Assembly: GCF_001421515.1 (NCBI RefSeq)
Contig: NZ_LMKM01000006.1
Coordinates: 78,307-142,306 of the forward strand
Direction of reading: 5' to 3'
Length of the DNA stretch: 64,000 nt
Source: Pedobacter sp. Leaf216
GTDB taxonomy: Bacteria > Bacteroidota > Bacteroidia > Sphingobacteriales > Sphingobacteriaceae
The notes under the pieces were generated by a model. It was not told the origin of the DNA and ran no database searches. It worked only from the letters and a program-made list of their open reading frames with translations. Made by a program: the position numbers and the translations under genes. Every line of letters begins with the position of its first letter. Within the stretch, counting starts at the first letter, position 1. This document shows, piece by piece, positions 37,738 to 45,855 of the stretch.

Positions 37738-38370
37738 TTATAATTTTTTAGGTGCGTAGCCACCCTTGTTTAACCACTCTATCCAGGCTCTTTTAAACTC
37801 CGAATGGCTTAAGGGCGGTTTTGTTCTTCCTTCTCCCGGGTTCCATGCCGATAATACCAACCCATCATCGGCATGTTCAATTAATTGCTGAAGGTTTTTA
37901 TGGCCGTTTTGTTTCTTATCGACAATCTGCCTGGCAAGCTGGTCTGGGGAACGGCCCTGAAATATCATCTTCATGTTTGCAGGTGGCAAATGCCAGTTAG
38001 GATTTCCGGGGGGTGTATGAAGGCCTGGAGAATTACCGGGCTGGTGACAATTTGCGCATTTCATCGCATAGAGCCCTTTACCTTCAGATCCGCGTTTTGG
38101 CGACATGGTATGCAGATGGCTGTCATCACCTTGAAGGGGAATATCCCCTGCGGGATGACAATTCATGCAACGCGGACTCATTAATACGCGATAAACCTTC
38201 TTAAATGCGGTTACAGAAGCAAGGCTATCTTTTATAATTTTTGTTGGGATCTTAGAAATAGATGGCGTCTTTGCTACATTTAAGCCCAAAGCCATAAAGG
38301 TGATGGCTAAGGAGATCACGAACAGGATTAACGTTTTTTCATAACCCGTTTTTTGATTTTCGTACTTCAT
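37738..38370 (-). CDS. Membrane-anchored cytochrome c, electron acceptor of Mo hydroxylase
   Basis: A 210-residue protein with an N-terminal membrane anchor (residues 13-31) and two CxxCH heme-binding sites, CMNCH (68-72) and CANCH (105-109). Similar cytochromes follow isoquinoline-1-oxidoreductase genes and pass electrons to the respiratory chain. It overlaps the 2Fe-2S gene upstream by four bases (ATGA), which shows translational coupling. It is the last gene of the three-subunit operon. Confidence 0.85.
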   Translation of the reverse strand: MKYENQKTGYEKTLILFVISLAITFMALGLNVAKTPSISKIPTKIIKDSLASVTAFKKVYRVLMSPRCMNCHPAGDIPLQGDDSHLHTMSPKRGSEGKGLYAMKCANCHQPGNSPGLHTPPGNPNWHLPPANMKMIFQGRSPDQLARQIVDKKQNGHKNLQQLIEHADDGLVLSAWNPGEGRTKPPLSHSEFKRAWIEWLNKGGYAPKKL

Positions 38371-38846
38371 TTTTCATTGCCCTTCCCACCATTTAATTTT
38401 GCTGCAAGGTGTATAGCCTTCCTGATCCTTGGATAAGTACCGCACCTGCATATGTTTCCCGCCATGGCATCATCAATGTCGCGATCAGTCGGATTGGGGT
38501 TTTCACGGAGCAGTACCGCGGCGGACATAATCTGTCCCGAGTGACAATAGCCACATTGAGGAACATTTTCCTCATTCCATGCCAATTGCAGGGGGTGACT
38601 GTTATCCATGGAAAGACCTTCGATAGTTGTAATATTCTGGTGGTTCGCCCGATCACATTTGGTGACACATGATCTTATTGCCTCACCGTTCAGATGAACC
38701 ACGCATGCACCGCATTGCGCAACGCCGCAACCGAACTTTGTGCCGGTCAAACCTATAACTTCTCTCAGGGCCCATAGCAGGGGCATTTCCGGATCAACAT
38801 CAAGCTGATACGTTTTTTGGTTTACGGTCAGTGAAATCATGGTCAT
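38367..38846 (-). CDS. 2Fe-2S subunit of xanthine-dehydrogenase-family hydroxylase
   Basis: A 159-residue iron-sulfur subunit. The plant-type [2Fe-2S] motif [12 protein letters not shown] lies at about residues 39-50, and the second cluster uses [10 protein letters not shown] and [11 protein letters not shown]. This matches the small subunit (IorA type) of isoquinoline 1-oxidoreductase. The start is uncertain between two methionines two codons apart. It shuttles electrons from the molybdenum centre to the cytochrome encoded downstream. Confidence 0.9.
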   Translation of the reverse strand: MTMISLTVNQKTYQLDVDPEMPLLWALREVIGLTGTKFGCGVAQCGACVVHLNGEAIRSCVTKCDRANHQNITTIEGLSMDNSHPLQLAWNEENVPQCGYCHSGQIMSAAVLLRENPNPTDRDIDDAMAGNICRCGTYPRIRKAIHLAAKLNGGKGNEK

Positions 38847-38913
38847 TGGTTTTAGTTTCGATATATACTTGCAGATTCGGAGTGATAACTTTTCAGGTGA
38901 ATGGTTTTATAAT

Positions 38914-41061
38914 TTATAATCTTAATTCAAACGGCAACTTGCGGAATCTTTTCCCGCTTGCTGCAAAAATCGCATTGGCAAGCGCGGGTGCAAAAGGGGG
39001 CAGACCAGGCTCACCCACTCCTTTAACTTTGCCACCGTCTGTAAGGATGTGAACTTCAATTTTGGGTATCTCATTTATCCTGAGCAGTGGACTATCATAA
39101 AAATTATGTTCGGCGACCTTTCCGTTGACGAAATTTATTCCGCCCTTCATCACCGCACCCAGGCCCATAATAACGGAACCTTCCATCTGGTTTCTTACAT
39201 TATCAGGATTGACAACCTCTCCTAAATCTATGACGGCAATTACCCTGTTGATGGTTATGGTCTTGTCCTTATGGCAGGTAACTTCCACAACCTGTCCACC
39301 AAGGCCCGCAAAAAACTCCCAGACGGCTACTCCCCTCCCGCTCCCTTTGGGTAATTTTGTTTCCCAGTTGGAAAGTTCTTTCAGTTTCAGGAGTACCTTT
39401 TTGGCATCAGAGGTTTTTTTAAGATGTTCAAGACGAAAATCCATTGGATCTTTTTTTGCTTGATAGGCGAGCTCATCGATAAAACTTTCCTGGGCAAATG
39501 AAACTGTTGAGCTGGTGACTGAACGCCATGGAGAGATGGGAATATGCAGATCAGCCCTAACATAGGAGTTTCGCATGTTTGGAATTTCATAAGCTTGTTC
39601 AGAAATCCCCTCCATCATGGCCAGATCGACCTTGGAAGGGTCAAAAGTACTGTCACGGGATTGCTGAAGGGAGGGGCTGATTACTTTATGTTCGAAAGAA
39701 ATTAAAGCGCCTTGAGCGGAAATGCCTCCTTTCAATTTTGAAAAAGTCATCGGACGGAATGGTCCTTGCTGGGTGCAATCCTCCCTTGACCATATCACTT
39801 TTACGGGCTGCTCCACCAATTTTGCTACATTGACAGCTTCAACGATATAGTCCATTGACAATCTCCTTCCAAATCCTCCGCCCACAAATAAAGAATGCAA
39901 GGTTATATTTTCCGGAGTAAATCCGATTTGCCCGTGCATATCCCCTGCACCTTTTCCCGTGACTGCGCTAGAAACCTGTGTGGAGGTCCAGATCTCCACC
40001 CTATCGCCGTTAACCTGGGCGGTACAGTTTAGTGGCTCAAGGGCGTGGTGAGCAATAATGGGGGTTTCATAAAAGGCTTCCAGATAACTTTCTGGCGGCA
40101 AATTAACATCATCTACATTACCGACTGCTTTCTCGACAATACCGGTCTGGTTGGCAAGTGTGCGAAGGTGAGCTTCATAATCCCTGGTATTGAACTTATC
40201 AAAACCATGGTTATCCCAATGGGTAACTAATTTCTCTTTTGCCTGATTGGCAATCCAGTAACTGGTGGCAATTATGGCGACTCCTGTATATCTGTATACG
40301 CCGACGATACGTTCTGCGGTTCCTACTTTCACAACACCTGGTATCTTCAACACTTCAGTCGCATCATAGCTCACTAACGTTGCGCCGATGACTGGGCTAC
40401 GGTAAACAACAGCGTATAACATCCCCGGAACAATGGCATCAATTCCAAATTCCGCGCTGCCGTTGGTCTTTAAGGGAATGTCAGGTCTTTTTGACATTTT
40501 CCCAAGAATCTTAAAGTCTTTGGGGTCTTTAAGCTTTGGATTTTCCGGCAAATCAAATTTAGCGGCCTCTTCTATTAAAGATCCGTAGGAAAGCTTTCGT
40601 TGTGTGGGTGCATGGGTGATGCTTCCCTTCTGGGCGAAGCATTCAGATTCTATTACGTTCCATGTCTTCGCTGCTGCTTTGATCAATACCTCGCGGGCTG
40701 CGGCGCCGACCTTTCTCATCGGAAGATAAGAATTTCGGATTGAGGCGCTTCCGCCGGAACGCTGAGCATTTCCAAATTGGTACTCACCATTGGTTTGCTT
40801 GATGATGACCTGGTCAAGGGAAACTTCCAGTTCCTCAGCAATCAATGCAGGAAAAGATTGAAAAGTTCCCTGACCTATTTCAGGCTTGGTGTTGAACAGG
40901 GTGATCTGTCCGTTAGCTTCAATTAGGATAAAAGGACTGAAATTCACTGAGGCTGAATCAATAGCTTTGTAGAGGTTTCCTTCCGAAGTTAAACCCAGCC
41001 ATAAGGCCAAACCGGCTGTGGTCGCGCTTGCGATAAAATGTCGCCTAGATATCTCTTCCAT
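38914..41061 (-). CDS. Molybdopterin-binding subunit of xanthine-dehydrogenase-family hydroxylase (IorB type)
   Basis: A 715-residue protein with a Tat-type signal (SRRHFIASATTAGLALWLG), so the enzyme is exported folded. ILIEANGQITLFNTKPEIGQGTFQS and FVGGGFGRRLSMDYIVEA are the molybdopterin-contact motifs of the aldehyde oxidase/xanthine dehydrogenase family, and VKGVGEPGLPPFAPALANAIF carries the catalytic Glu near the C-terminus. The single-chain layout resembles isoquinoline 1-oxidoreductase beta subunits. It hydroxylates an N-heterocycle or aldehyde; the substrate is unknown. It is first in the operon, with motif A 117 bp upstream. Confidence 0.9.
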   Translation of the reverse strand: MEEISRRHFIASATTAGLALWLGLTSEGNLYKAIDSASVNFSPFILIEANGQITLFNTKPEIGQGTFQSFPALIAEELEVSLDQVIIKQTNGEYQFGNAQRSGGSASIRNSYLPMRKVGAAAREVLIKAAAKTWNVIESECFAQKGSITHAPTQRKLSYGSLIEEAAKFDLPENPKLKDPKDFKILGKMSKRPDIPLKTNGSAEFGIDAIVPGMLYAVVYRSPVIGATLVSYDATEVLKIPGVVKVGTAERIVGVYRYTGVAIIATSYWIANQAKEKLVTHWDNHGFDKFNTRDYEAHLRTLANQTGIVEKAVGNVDDVNLPPESYLEAFYETPIIAHHALEPLNCTAQVNGDRVEIWTSTQVSSAVTGKGAGDMHGQIGFTPENITLHSLFVGGGFGRRLSMDYIVEAVNVAKLVEQPVKVIWSREDCTQQGPFRPMTFSKLKGGISAQGALISFEHKVISPSLQQSRDSTFDPSKVDLAMMEGISEQAYEIPNMRNSYVRADLHIPISPWRSVTSSTVSFAQESFIDELAYQAKKDPMDFRLEHLKKTSDAKKVLLKLKELSNWETKLPKGSGRGVAVWEFFAGLGGQVVEVTCHKDKTITINRVIAVIDLGEVVNPDNVRNQMEGSVIMGLGAVMKGGINFVNGKVAEHNFYDSPLLRINEIPKIEVHILTDGGKVKGVGEPGLPPFAPALANAIFAASGKRFRKLPFELRL

Positions 41062-41177
41062 AATCCGTAGTAGTGTTTATCAAAACCTTAATCTAATTTT
41101 CAGGAGCTGCAATTAGTCCCACATTCAAAATTAGGGGTAGGTATTGGTTATTAATTACGAAAATCAACGCTATTCTT

Positions 41178-41194
41178 TATGCATTTCAAAGATT
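41178..41194 (-). promoter_or_regulatory. Motif A operator-like site
   Basis: TTATGCATTTCAAAGAT lies 117 bp upstream of the molybdenum hydroxylase operon. Confidence 0.45.
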
Positions 41195-41246
41195 TTCAGG
41201 GTGCACATCAAATAACAGCAAAGCAACATAACATCAAAAAATAATA

Positions 41247-41276
41247 AAGCCTTTGAAAATCTTAGTTCAAAGGCTT
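41247..41276 (-). terminator. Terminator of the SDR at 41315
   Basis: AAGCCTTTGAA-AATCTTAG-TTCAAAGGCTT is a perfect 11-bp stem followed on the minus strand by an AT-rich tract. Confidence 0.7.
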
Positions 41277-41314
41277 ACTAACATTCATTATGAATAGGTA
41301 AATCAATACGTTAT

Positions 41315-42124
41315 TTATGATGACTGCTCATTCAACAGGGAAATGATATGTTTTCTGTAACCTTCATTTCCTAAATCACTGCGCAATTGATCAAGTTTAA
41401 TTGCGTCCTCTCCTGCCAGGTAGCGCAGTTGATCTTTGCCGTCAGTTGCCGCCTGATAGACCGTTTGGGCGATAAGTTCCGGCTCACTCCAATCCAGCAA
41501 TTTTCCACCCAGAAAAACATTATACATTTTTTCACTCAAATTCTCATAATCGGGATGCGAAAAAGCTTCCATGCCGTTTATAAAATTTGATCTGATGAGA
41601 CCGGGCGCGACGGTTTTAATCCCAATATTGAATAGGGAGAGTTCGTAGGACATGCTTTCACACCATCCTTCCAAGCCCCATTTTGTAGCGTTATAAATTG
41701 AGCCTACGGGACCTGTAACGATTCCGAAGATAGAGGTGGTATTAATGAAAAGACCGTGTTTTTGTTTCTTAAAGTATGGGATAAATGCCTTGGTGACGCG
41801 AATAGCCCCGAGTAAGTTTGTTCCAATCTGATCTACGATTGCCTCATCCGGATAAGATTCAAGGGCACCGGTAAGTCCGTAGCCTGCATTATTGAGCACA
41901 ACGTCTATGGTACCGGACTGCATAACCTGTTCTACTGTTGAGAGAATTTGCTCGTTGTTGGTCACATCCAGCGGAAGGAGCGTTACATTTTCCAAATCCT
42001 GCAGTTCTTTATCATTCTTTGGATTGCGCATGGTGGCTATAACTTTCCATCCGTTTGCCTGAAAGGTTTTGGCAACTGCGTTCCCCAAACCTGCCGAGGA
42101 ACCGGTAATAAATATAGTTTTCAT
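41315..42124 (-). CDS. SDR family oxidoreductase
   Basis: A 269-residue classical SDR with TGSSAGLG, NNAGYG and YNATK. The Arg in MRNPKND after the second strand suggests NADP use. Its C-terminus (LRYLAGEDAIKLDQLR) is of the same group as the other LLLG-type SDRs here. Motif D lies 54 bp upstream. The AraC gene upstream on the same strand is separated by 115 bp and is a likely regulator. Confidence 0.92.
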   Translation of the reverse strand: MKTIFITGSSAGLGNAVAKTFQANGWKVIATMRNPKNDKELQDLENVTLLPLDVTNNEQILSTVEQVMQSGTIDVVLNNAGYGLTGALESYPDEAIVDQIGTNLLGAIRVTKAFIPYFKKQKHGLFINTTSIFGIVTGPVGSIYNATKWGLEGWCESMSYELSLFNIGIKTVAPGLIRSNFINGMEAFSHPDYENLSEKMYNVFLGGKLLDWSEPELIAQTVYQAATDGKDQLRYLAGEDAIKLDQLRSDLGNEGYRKHIISLLNEQSS

Positions 42125-42177
42125 TTTTTCTTAGTTTATTTTACTAAGCAAAAATCTAGGTAAACGACTGAATGTAA

Positions 42178-42187
42178 GTAGCCAAAA
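42178..42187 (+). promoter_or_regulatory. Motif D half-site
   Basis: GTAGCCAAAA, with a weaker CAAGTCAAAA 21 bp further, lies 54 bp upstream of the SDR start at 42124. Confidence 0.45.
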
Positions 42188-42239
42188 AGGTATTTGTTCA
42201 AGTCAAAAAAACGCAAGCTATCTTTCCCATCGGTTTGTA

Positions 42240-43151
42240 TTAGTTGAACAACCGGCGGAACTCCACCGGCGAGTTATTGGTTTTTTGCTTAAAGAACTTA
42301 TTAAAGGATTGGGGATGTTCAAAACCCAGCTTATAGGCAACCTCGGATATGCTTAAATCTGTTGAAGACAGAATTGTTTTTGCTTTTTCAATCAAATGGG
42401 AATGGATATGCTGTTGGGCGGTTTGTCCGGTAAGGGATTTGAGCATGTCAGTCAGATACCGGGGAGAAACCATTAGGTGGTCAGCAAGGTGCTGGACAGT
42501 TGGAATTCCTTTAAGCAAAGCGCTACCGTCGTTTAAAATTGAGGACAGGAATGCTTCCATTTGGGAGAGCATATCATGGTTTAAGGCCTTTCGGGTTATA
42601 AACTGTCGATTATAAAACCGATTGCTGTAATTTAAAAGCAACTCGATATGTGAAATCATCACATCCTGGCTGAAGGTATCAATATTGGTGTCCAATTCGA
42701 CAATCATGGCATCAAAAAGGGAGAAGATAATCTTCTTTTCCTTATTGGAGAGGTATAATGCCTCTGAAACAGAATATGAAAAGAAACCATAACTATTTAT
42801 ATGGTTTGCCAAGGGATAATTGCGGATGAAATCAGGGTGAAATAAAAGCGTGTATCCACTGTAGTCCGCTTCATCCTGCGTTCTGGATATGATTTGATTA
42901 GGTGCAGTAAAAGAGAGCCCACCCTCTTCAAAGTCATAATACCCCTGACCGTATCGGATCTTGCCGGCAAAATTCTTCTTAAAAGAAATTTTATAAAAAT
43001 CAAATACAAAGGATTTCTCCGCATCCTCTGCCTTAATATCAATATCCTTATAGTCAACCAGAGCAATCAGTGGATGATTCGGCCGTGGAAGTCCCAGTTC
43101 ACGAAGTGCGCGGGATATACTCGTTAAGTGGATAACTTTTGAATTTTTCAT
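42240..43151 (-). CDS. AraC family transcriptional regulator
   Basis: A 303-residue AraC regulator. An N-terminal cupin-like domain (YGQGYYDFEEGGLSFTAPNQI) precedes a C-terminal double HTH (LADHLMVSPRYLTDMLKSL and ISEVAYKLGFEHPQSFNKFFKQ). It lies between the SDR at 41315 and the glycosylase gene at 43179, and both of these have motif D copies upstream. It is therefore the best candidate for the motif D binding protein. This is inference from position. Confidence 0.92.
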   Translation of the reverse strand: MKNSKVIHLTSISRALRELGLPRPNHPLIALVDYKDIDIKAEDAEKSFVFDFYKISFKKNFAGKIRYGQGYYDFEEGGLSFTAPNQIISRTQDEADYSGYTLLFHPDFIRNYPLANHINSYGFFSYSVSEALYLSNKEKKIIFSLFDAMIVELDTNIDTFSQDVMISHIELLLNYSNRFYNRQFITRKALNHDMLSQMEAFLSSILNDGSALLKGIPTVQHLADHLMVSPRYLTDMLKSLTGQTAQQHIHSHLIEKAKTILSSTDLSISEVAYKLGFEHPQSFNKFFKQKTNNSPVEFRRLFN

Positions 43152-43178
43152 ATCTAGCTGCTGTAGCGAGGGGACGTA

Positions 43179-43727
43179 TTATTTTCGATTCCATGCAGGA
43201 TCTGCTTTTAGGACCTGTGGATATATTGGACAATTGGCGCTATGTGCTCCTGGAAGGTAGCCAGTGCTGACTAAAAACTCGTTCACAATTTCGCCGCCTG
43301 TAAATTTAAAGGTTTTTTTGAAAATTTTCATCCATTCCTGTAGTGGTTTTGGATGATGACTGTCGAGCCAGTTTTCAAAAGAGCCATATTCCTTATTAAG
43401 GGCTAATATCGTTCTTGCATTTTCGATGGCTGCGTTAATTTTCAACCGGTTACGAATAATGCCCGGATCGCCCATTAGCCTAGAACGATCATATTCATCG
43501 AAGGCTGCCACTTTGGAGATTTCAAAGTTACGATAGGCATCTCTAAACCCGTCCTGTTTTTTTAAAATGGTTTCCCAACTCAGACCAGCCTGATTTATTT
43601 CAAGAATCAGTCTAGCAAATAATTCATCATCATTGTGTATTGGAAAACCGTATTGATTATCGTGGTAGGCTTTATGCAATTCCTTTTGCGGGCCGGACAT
43701 GGTATTTAAATAACTGCAGTAAGACAT
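43179..43727 (-). CDS. tag: DNA-3-methyladenine glycosylase I
   Basis: A 182-residue base-excision repair enzyme. It has the Tag-family pattern: Cys4 and His18 near the start, GLSWETILKKQDGFRDAYRNF, and a C-terminal NCPIYPQV that completes the zinc site. It removes 3-methyladenine from alkylated DNA, which links this cluster to electrophile stress. It ends 28 bp before the AraC gene on the same strand and may be cotranscribed with it. Motif D lies 77 bp upstream. Confidence 0.9.
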   Translation of the reverse strand: MSYCSYLNTMSGPQKELHKAYHDNQYGFPIHNDDELFARLILEINQAGLSWETILKKQDGFRDAYRNFEISKVAAFDEYDRSRLMGDPGIIRNRLKINAAIENARTILALNKEYGSFENWLDSHHPKPLQEWMKIFKKTFKFTGGEIVNEFLVSTGYLPGAHSANCPIYPQVLKADPAWNRK

Positions 43728-43803
43728 TGCTGGGCATGTTTAAGGTTTAGGATCAAAGTTTAGAATTATCCAACCGTTAAAGTTCGTCAAATTCGCATGA
43801 TTT

Positions 43804-43813
43804 GTAGCCAAAA
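43804..43813 (+). promoter_or_regulatory. Motif D half-site
   Basis: GTAGCCAAAA, with a weaker ATAGCAAGAC about 20 bp further, lies 77 bp upstream of tag, in the same relative orientation as at 11316 and 42178. Confidence 0.4.
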
Positions 43814-43839
43814 CAACGTAAGGATAGCAAGACGGAAAA

Positions 43840-43873
43840 TTGCTGCCCAAGGAAATGTTTCCTCGGGCAGCAA
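43840..43873 (-). terminator. Terminator-like hairpin of the cupin gene
   Basis: TTGCTGCCC/GGGCAGCAA with an inner GGAAA/TTTCC stem forms one long hairpin, 21 bp past the cupin stop. Confidence 0.7.
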
Positions 43874-43893
43874 TGCCTTACCGATAAAATAAA

Positions 43894-44343
43894 TTAAGGG
43901 CGCGAGCCGGGAGGCGCAATGATGCTGTCGCCAACCTCTGCCATGATCTGCATCGCAAGAGCCATATCATGCTGACCGGCCGGGCTGTCTTCACCTTCCA
44001 CAACAGGAAGACCTACTGCGCGGATGAGCTTTGAAAATCCATTTGTAGATGCTACCGCAAGGGCCTTACATGAAGCGTCGGTTGATGGATTGATCAAGCA
44101 GTGGGGCACATTTGTAGGAATGAAATAAGTATCACCAGCTTTTAGCTCCTTACTCTCGCCAGGAATGTACACGGTTAAATTTCCTTCTACGACATAAATT
44201 GTTTCTGAATACTGGGAATGAATGTGTACAGGAGACTGGGTTCCGGGTGGGAATATACCTTCCACGATATCAAATGCTGTTCCCGTACGTTCCAGGTCGC
44301 CAATAATTTCAAGTTTAGAATTGAATAACCAAAATGAATTCAT
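43894..44343 (-). CDS. Cupin domain protein
   Basis: A 149-residue single-cupin protein. Motif 1 (VHIHSQYSETIYVVEGNLTVYI) holds the metal-binding His residues and motif 2 (GDTYFIPTNVPHCLIN) the second His. Such proteins are dioxygenases, isomerases or binding proteins; no precise role is evident. It is the intact relative of the decayed cupin at 33083. A motif C palindrome lies 60 bp upstream. Confidence 0.85.
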   Translation of the reverse strand: MNSFWLFNSKLEIIGDLERTGTAFDIVEGIFPPGTQSPVHIHSQYSETIYVVEGNLTVYIPGESKELKAGDTYFIPTNVPHCLINPSTDASCKALAVASTNGFSKLIRAVGLPVVEGEDSPAGQHDMALAMQIMAEVGDSIIAPPGSRP

Positions 44344-44686
44344 AAAAATAGTTTTTAAATTAATAACTGCGGCAAAGCTCTGCTGAATTCTGCAGAATCC
44401 AACTTAACAAATGTTAAGAAATGAAAATCGGACACTTAAGTGTCTGAAAAAGATCCAGATGAGCTGAATGTGATTATTAAATTCTGCAGCTTGCAGATCT
44501 GGTGTCAAAACCTCAGAAAATTTAGCTCACCAAAATTTCCGGTGATTAAAAATAAAAAGGCTTTAAACCCGTTATTATCTTCTTACCGGCATCTTTCCGA
44601 AATCTGACTACCGTGGCTTTCTTTGGTTAAAATGCCGTTAATAAATCCATCCCTACCCCCATATTATTTATTTCGAACCGATACTT
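44344..44686. other. Divergent promoter region
   Basis: A 340-bp gap between the cupin and the divergent Crp/Fnr gene. Besides motif C it holds the perfect 14-bp palindrome GACACTTAAGTGTC (44431-44444) and a TCACC-N9-GGTGA repeat (44527-44545). No gene was seen. Confidence 0.6.
44403..44418. promoter_or_regulatory. Motif C palindrome (Crp/Fnr-like site)
   Basis: CTTAAC-AAAT-GTTAAG is a perfect inverted repeat 60 bp upstream of the cupin start. It shares TTAAC-N4-GTTAA with the two peroxiredoxin promoters. Confidence 0.5.
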
Positions 44687-45325
44687 ATGATTGAAAATAT
44701 TGACGCATCACCGGCTGAACCGAATATCAACGGCGAAAACCTGAAGGATTCAGTACTAAACGCGGGGCTAATAGACTTTTTAAACCGATATCCTCAACTT
44801 AGTGAAAGAGAAATCGAACTGGTGAGTTCAGCATTTCAGCCTAGGCAAGTTAAGGCAGGTGAGGTACTTTCCTCGCCGGGAGAAATCGCTGATAAGCTTT
44901 ATTTTATCGTTTCAGGCATAATCAAGATTACAGTAGAAAAAGAGGACCTGAGAAATGGCGTTTATTATTTTATGACACCAAACCAGTTCATGGCATTTTT
45001 GTACAGCATTTATAACCAGACGCCAGCGGTACATGGTCTGGAGGCGGCAACCGATGGTGAGGTTCTTTTCTTGGATAAAGACGGCCTTTTAGAACTGTAC
45101 GCGCTACTACCTGATTTCAGGAGCTTACTCGATACCATTGCGCATTCCTCTATGGCTGAGATGATAACCAGAAAGGATACACTTTTGTCATTGGACGCTT
45201 TAAATAGCTATAAACTATTACTAAAAACCCAGCCTGAAATTGCTTTGAGTGTGCCTCTGATTGATATTGCGACTTATTTAGGCATAACCCCCCAATCGCT
45301 GAGCCGTATCCGCAGGCAGATATAG
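44687..45325 (+). CDS. Crp/Fnr family transcriptional regulator
   Basis: A 212-residue Crp/Fnr-like protein: effector-binding barrel (VKAGEVLSSPGEIADKLYFIVSGIIKI) and C-terminal HTH (VPLIDIATYLGITPQSLSRIRRQI) similar to the regulator at 6676. It is about 20 residues longer at the N-terminus. The frame ends directly after the HTH. It is divergent from the cupin gene whose promoter carries motif C, so either it or the 6676 protein may bind that site. Confidence 0.9.
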   Translation: MIENIDASPAEPNINGENLKDSVLNAGLIDFLNRYPQLSEREIELVSSAFQPRQVKAGEVLSSPGEIADKLYFIVSGIIKITVEKEDLRNGVYYFMTPNQFMAFLYSIYNQTPAVHGLEAATDGEVLFLDKDGLLELYALLPDFRSLLDTIAHSSMAEMITRKDTLLSLDALNSYKLLLKTQPEIALSVPLIDIATYLGITPQSLSRIRRQI

Positions 45326-45415
45326 TCTGCCAATGCGATGATCTTTTAAATGATAACATTGCTCCATGCAAGCCTTAAGCATTTAATACTTAAGGATCAA
45401 AGGGTTTTGCGAGCT

Positions 45416-45680
45416 TTATTTTTTGATCTCTTTTGTTCTGCGATTTGTTATACCACATGAAAAACCGGCAACGGGCATCGCCGCAAAAATTAGGCAAATT
45501 AAGATGGCCAGCATTTTTGTTGGGATATCTGCAAACGCACCGGGATGCAGGCTATAATTCATGCTTGGGACTTTTCGCCAATAACATTCCAGTCATTATA
45601 GTACAAAAGCAGATTCGCTGTGGTATGTCAAAATTATTATGCTGTAAAATCCAGCATTCTGCCCTGAATGTTACGCATTG
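45416..45680 (-). pseudogene. Remnant of a PepSY-associated membrane protein (C-terminus)
   Basis: On the minus strand, codons from 45562 to the stop at 45416 read NYSLHPGAFADIPTKMLA then a hydrophobic helix and FSCGITNRRTK. This resembles the end of PepSY-TM proteins (DLHTGxxGxPGKxxAFL...PVTGF...). Further upstream, broken frames read NDWNVIGEKSQA. No start or intact domain remains, so it is a truncated, decayed copy. I based the call on family memory, and it could be wrong. Confidence 0.45.
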
Positions 45681-45755
45681 ATTTATTAATTAGTTGAAAA
45701 GGGAACGACGTATAAGCGCACAAAAATTAAGTCAAATAGATATCGATGAAGGGAA

Positions 45756-45771
45756 TCACCAGTTTTGGTGA
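45756..45771. promoter_or_regulatory. Motif B inverted repeat
   Basis: TCACC-AGTTTT-GGTGA (AATCACC...GGTGATT) is a perfect repeat 85 bp upstream of the cupin gene at 45856. Confidence 0.6.
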
Positions 45772-45855
45772 TTAGAACATAATGCTATAAAACAAACCTT
45801 TGTATCTATAACATTTACAATTGAACATTGATTGGAAAATCTTATTAGATCTATA

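Noticed and set aside
44527..44545. TCACC-N9-GGTGA as a motif B copy
   Set aside because: The spacer is nine instead of six, so it is not counted with the seven consistent copies.
45433..45681. Plus-strand ORF of 82 codons in the Crp/cupin gap
   Set aside because: It is antisense to the PepSY-like remnant, whose frame gives more convincing protein; codon use looks random.
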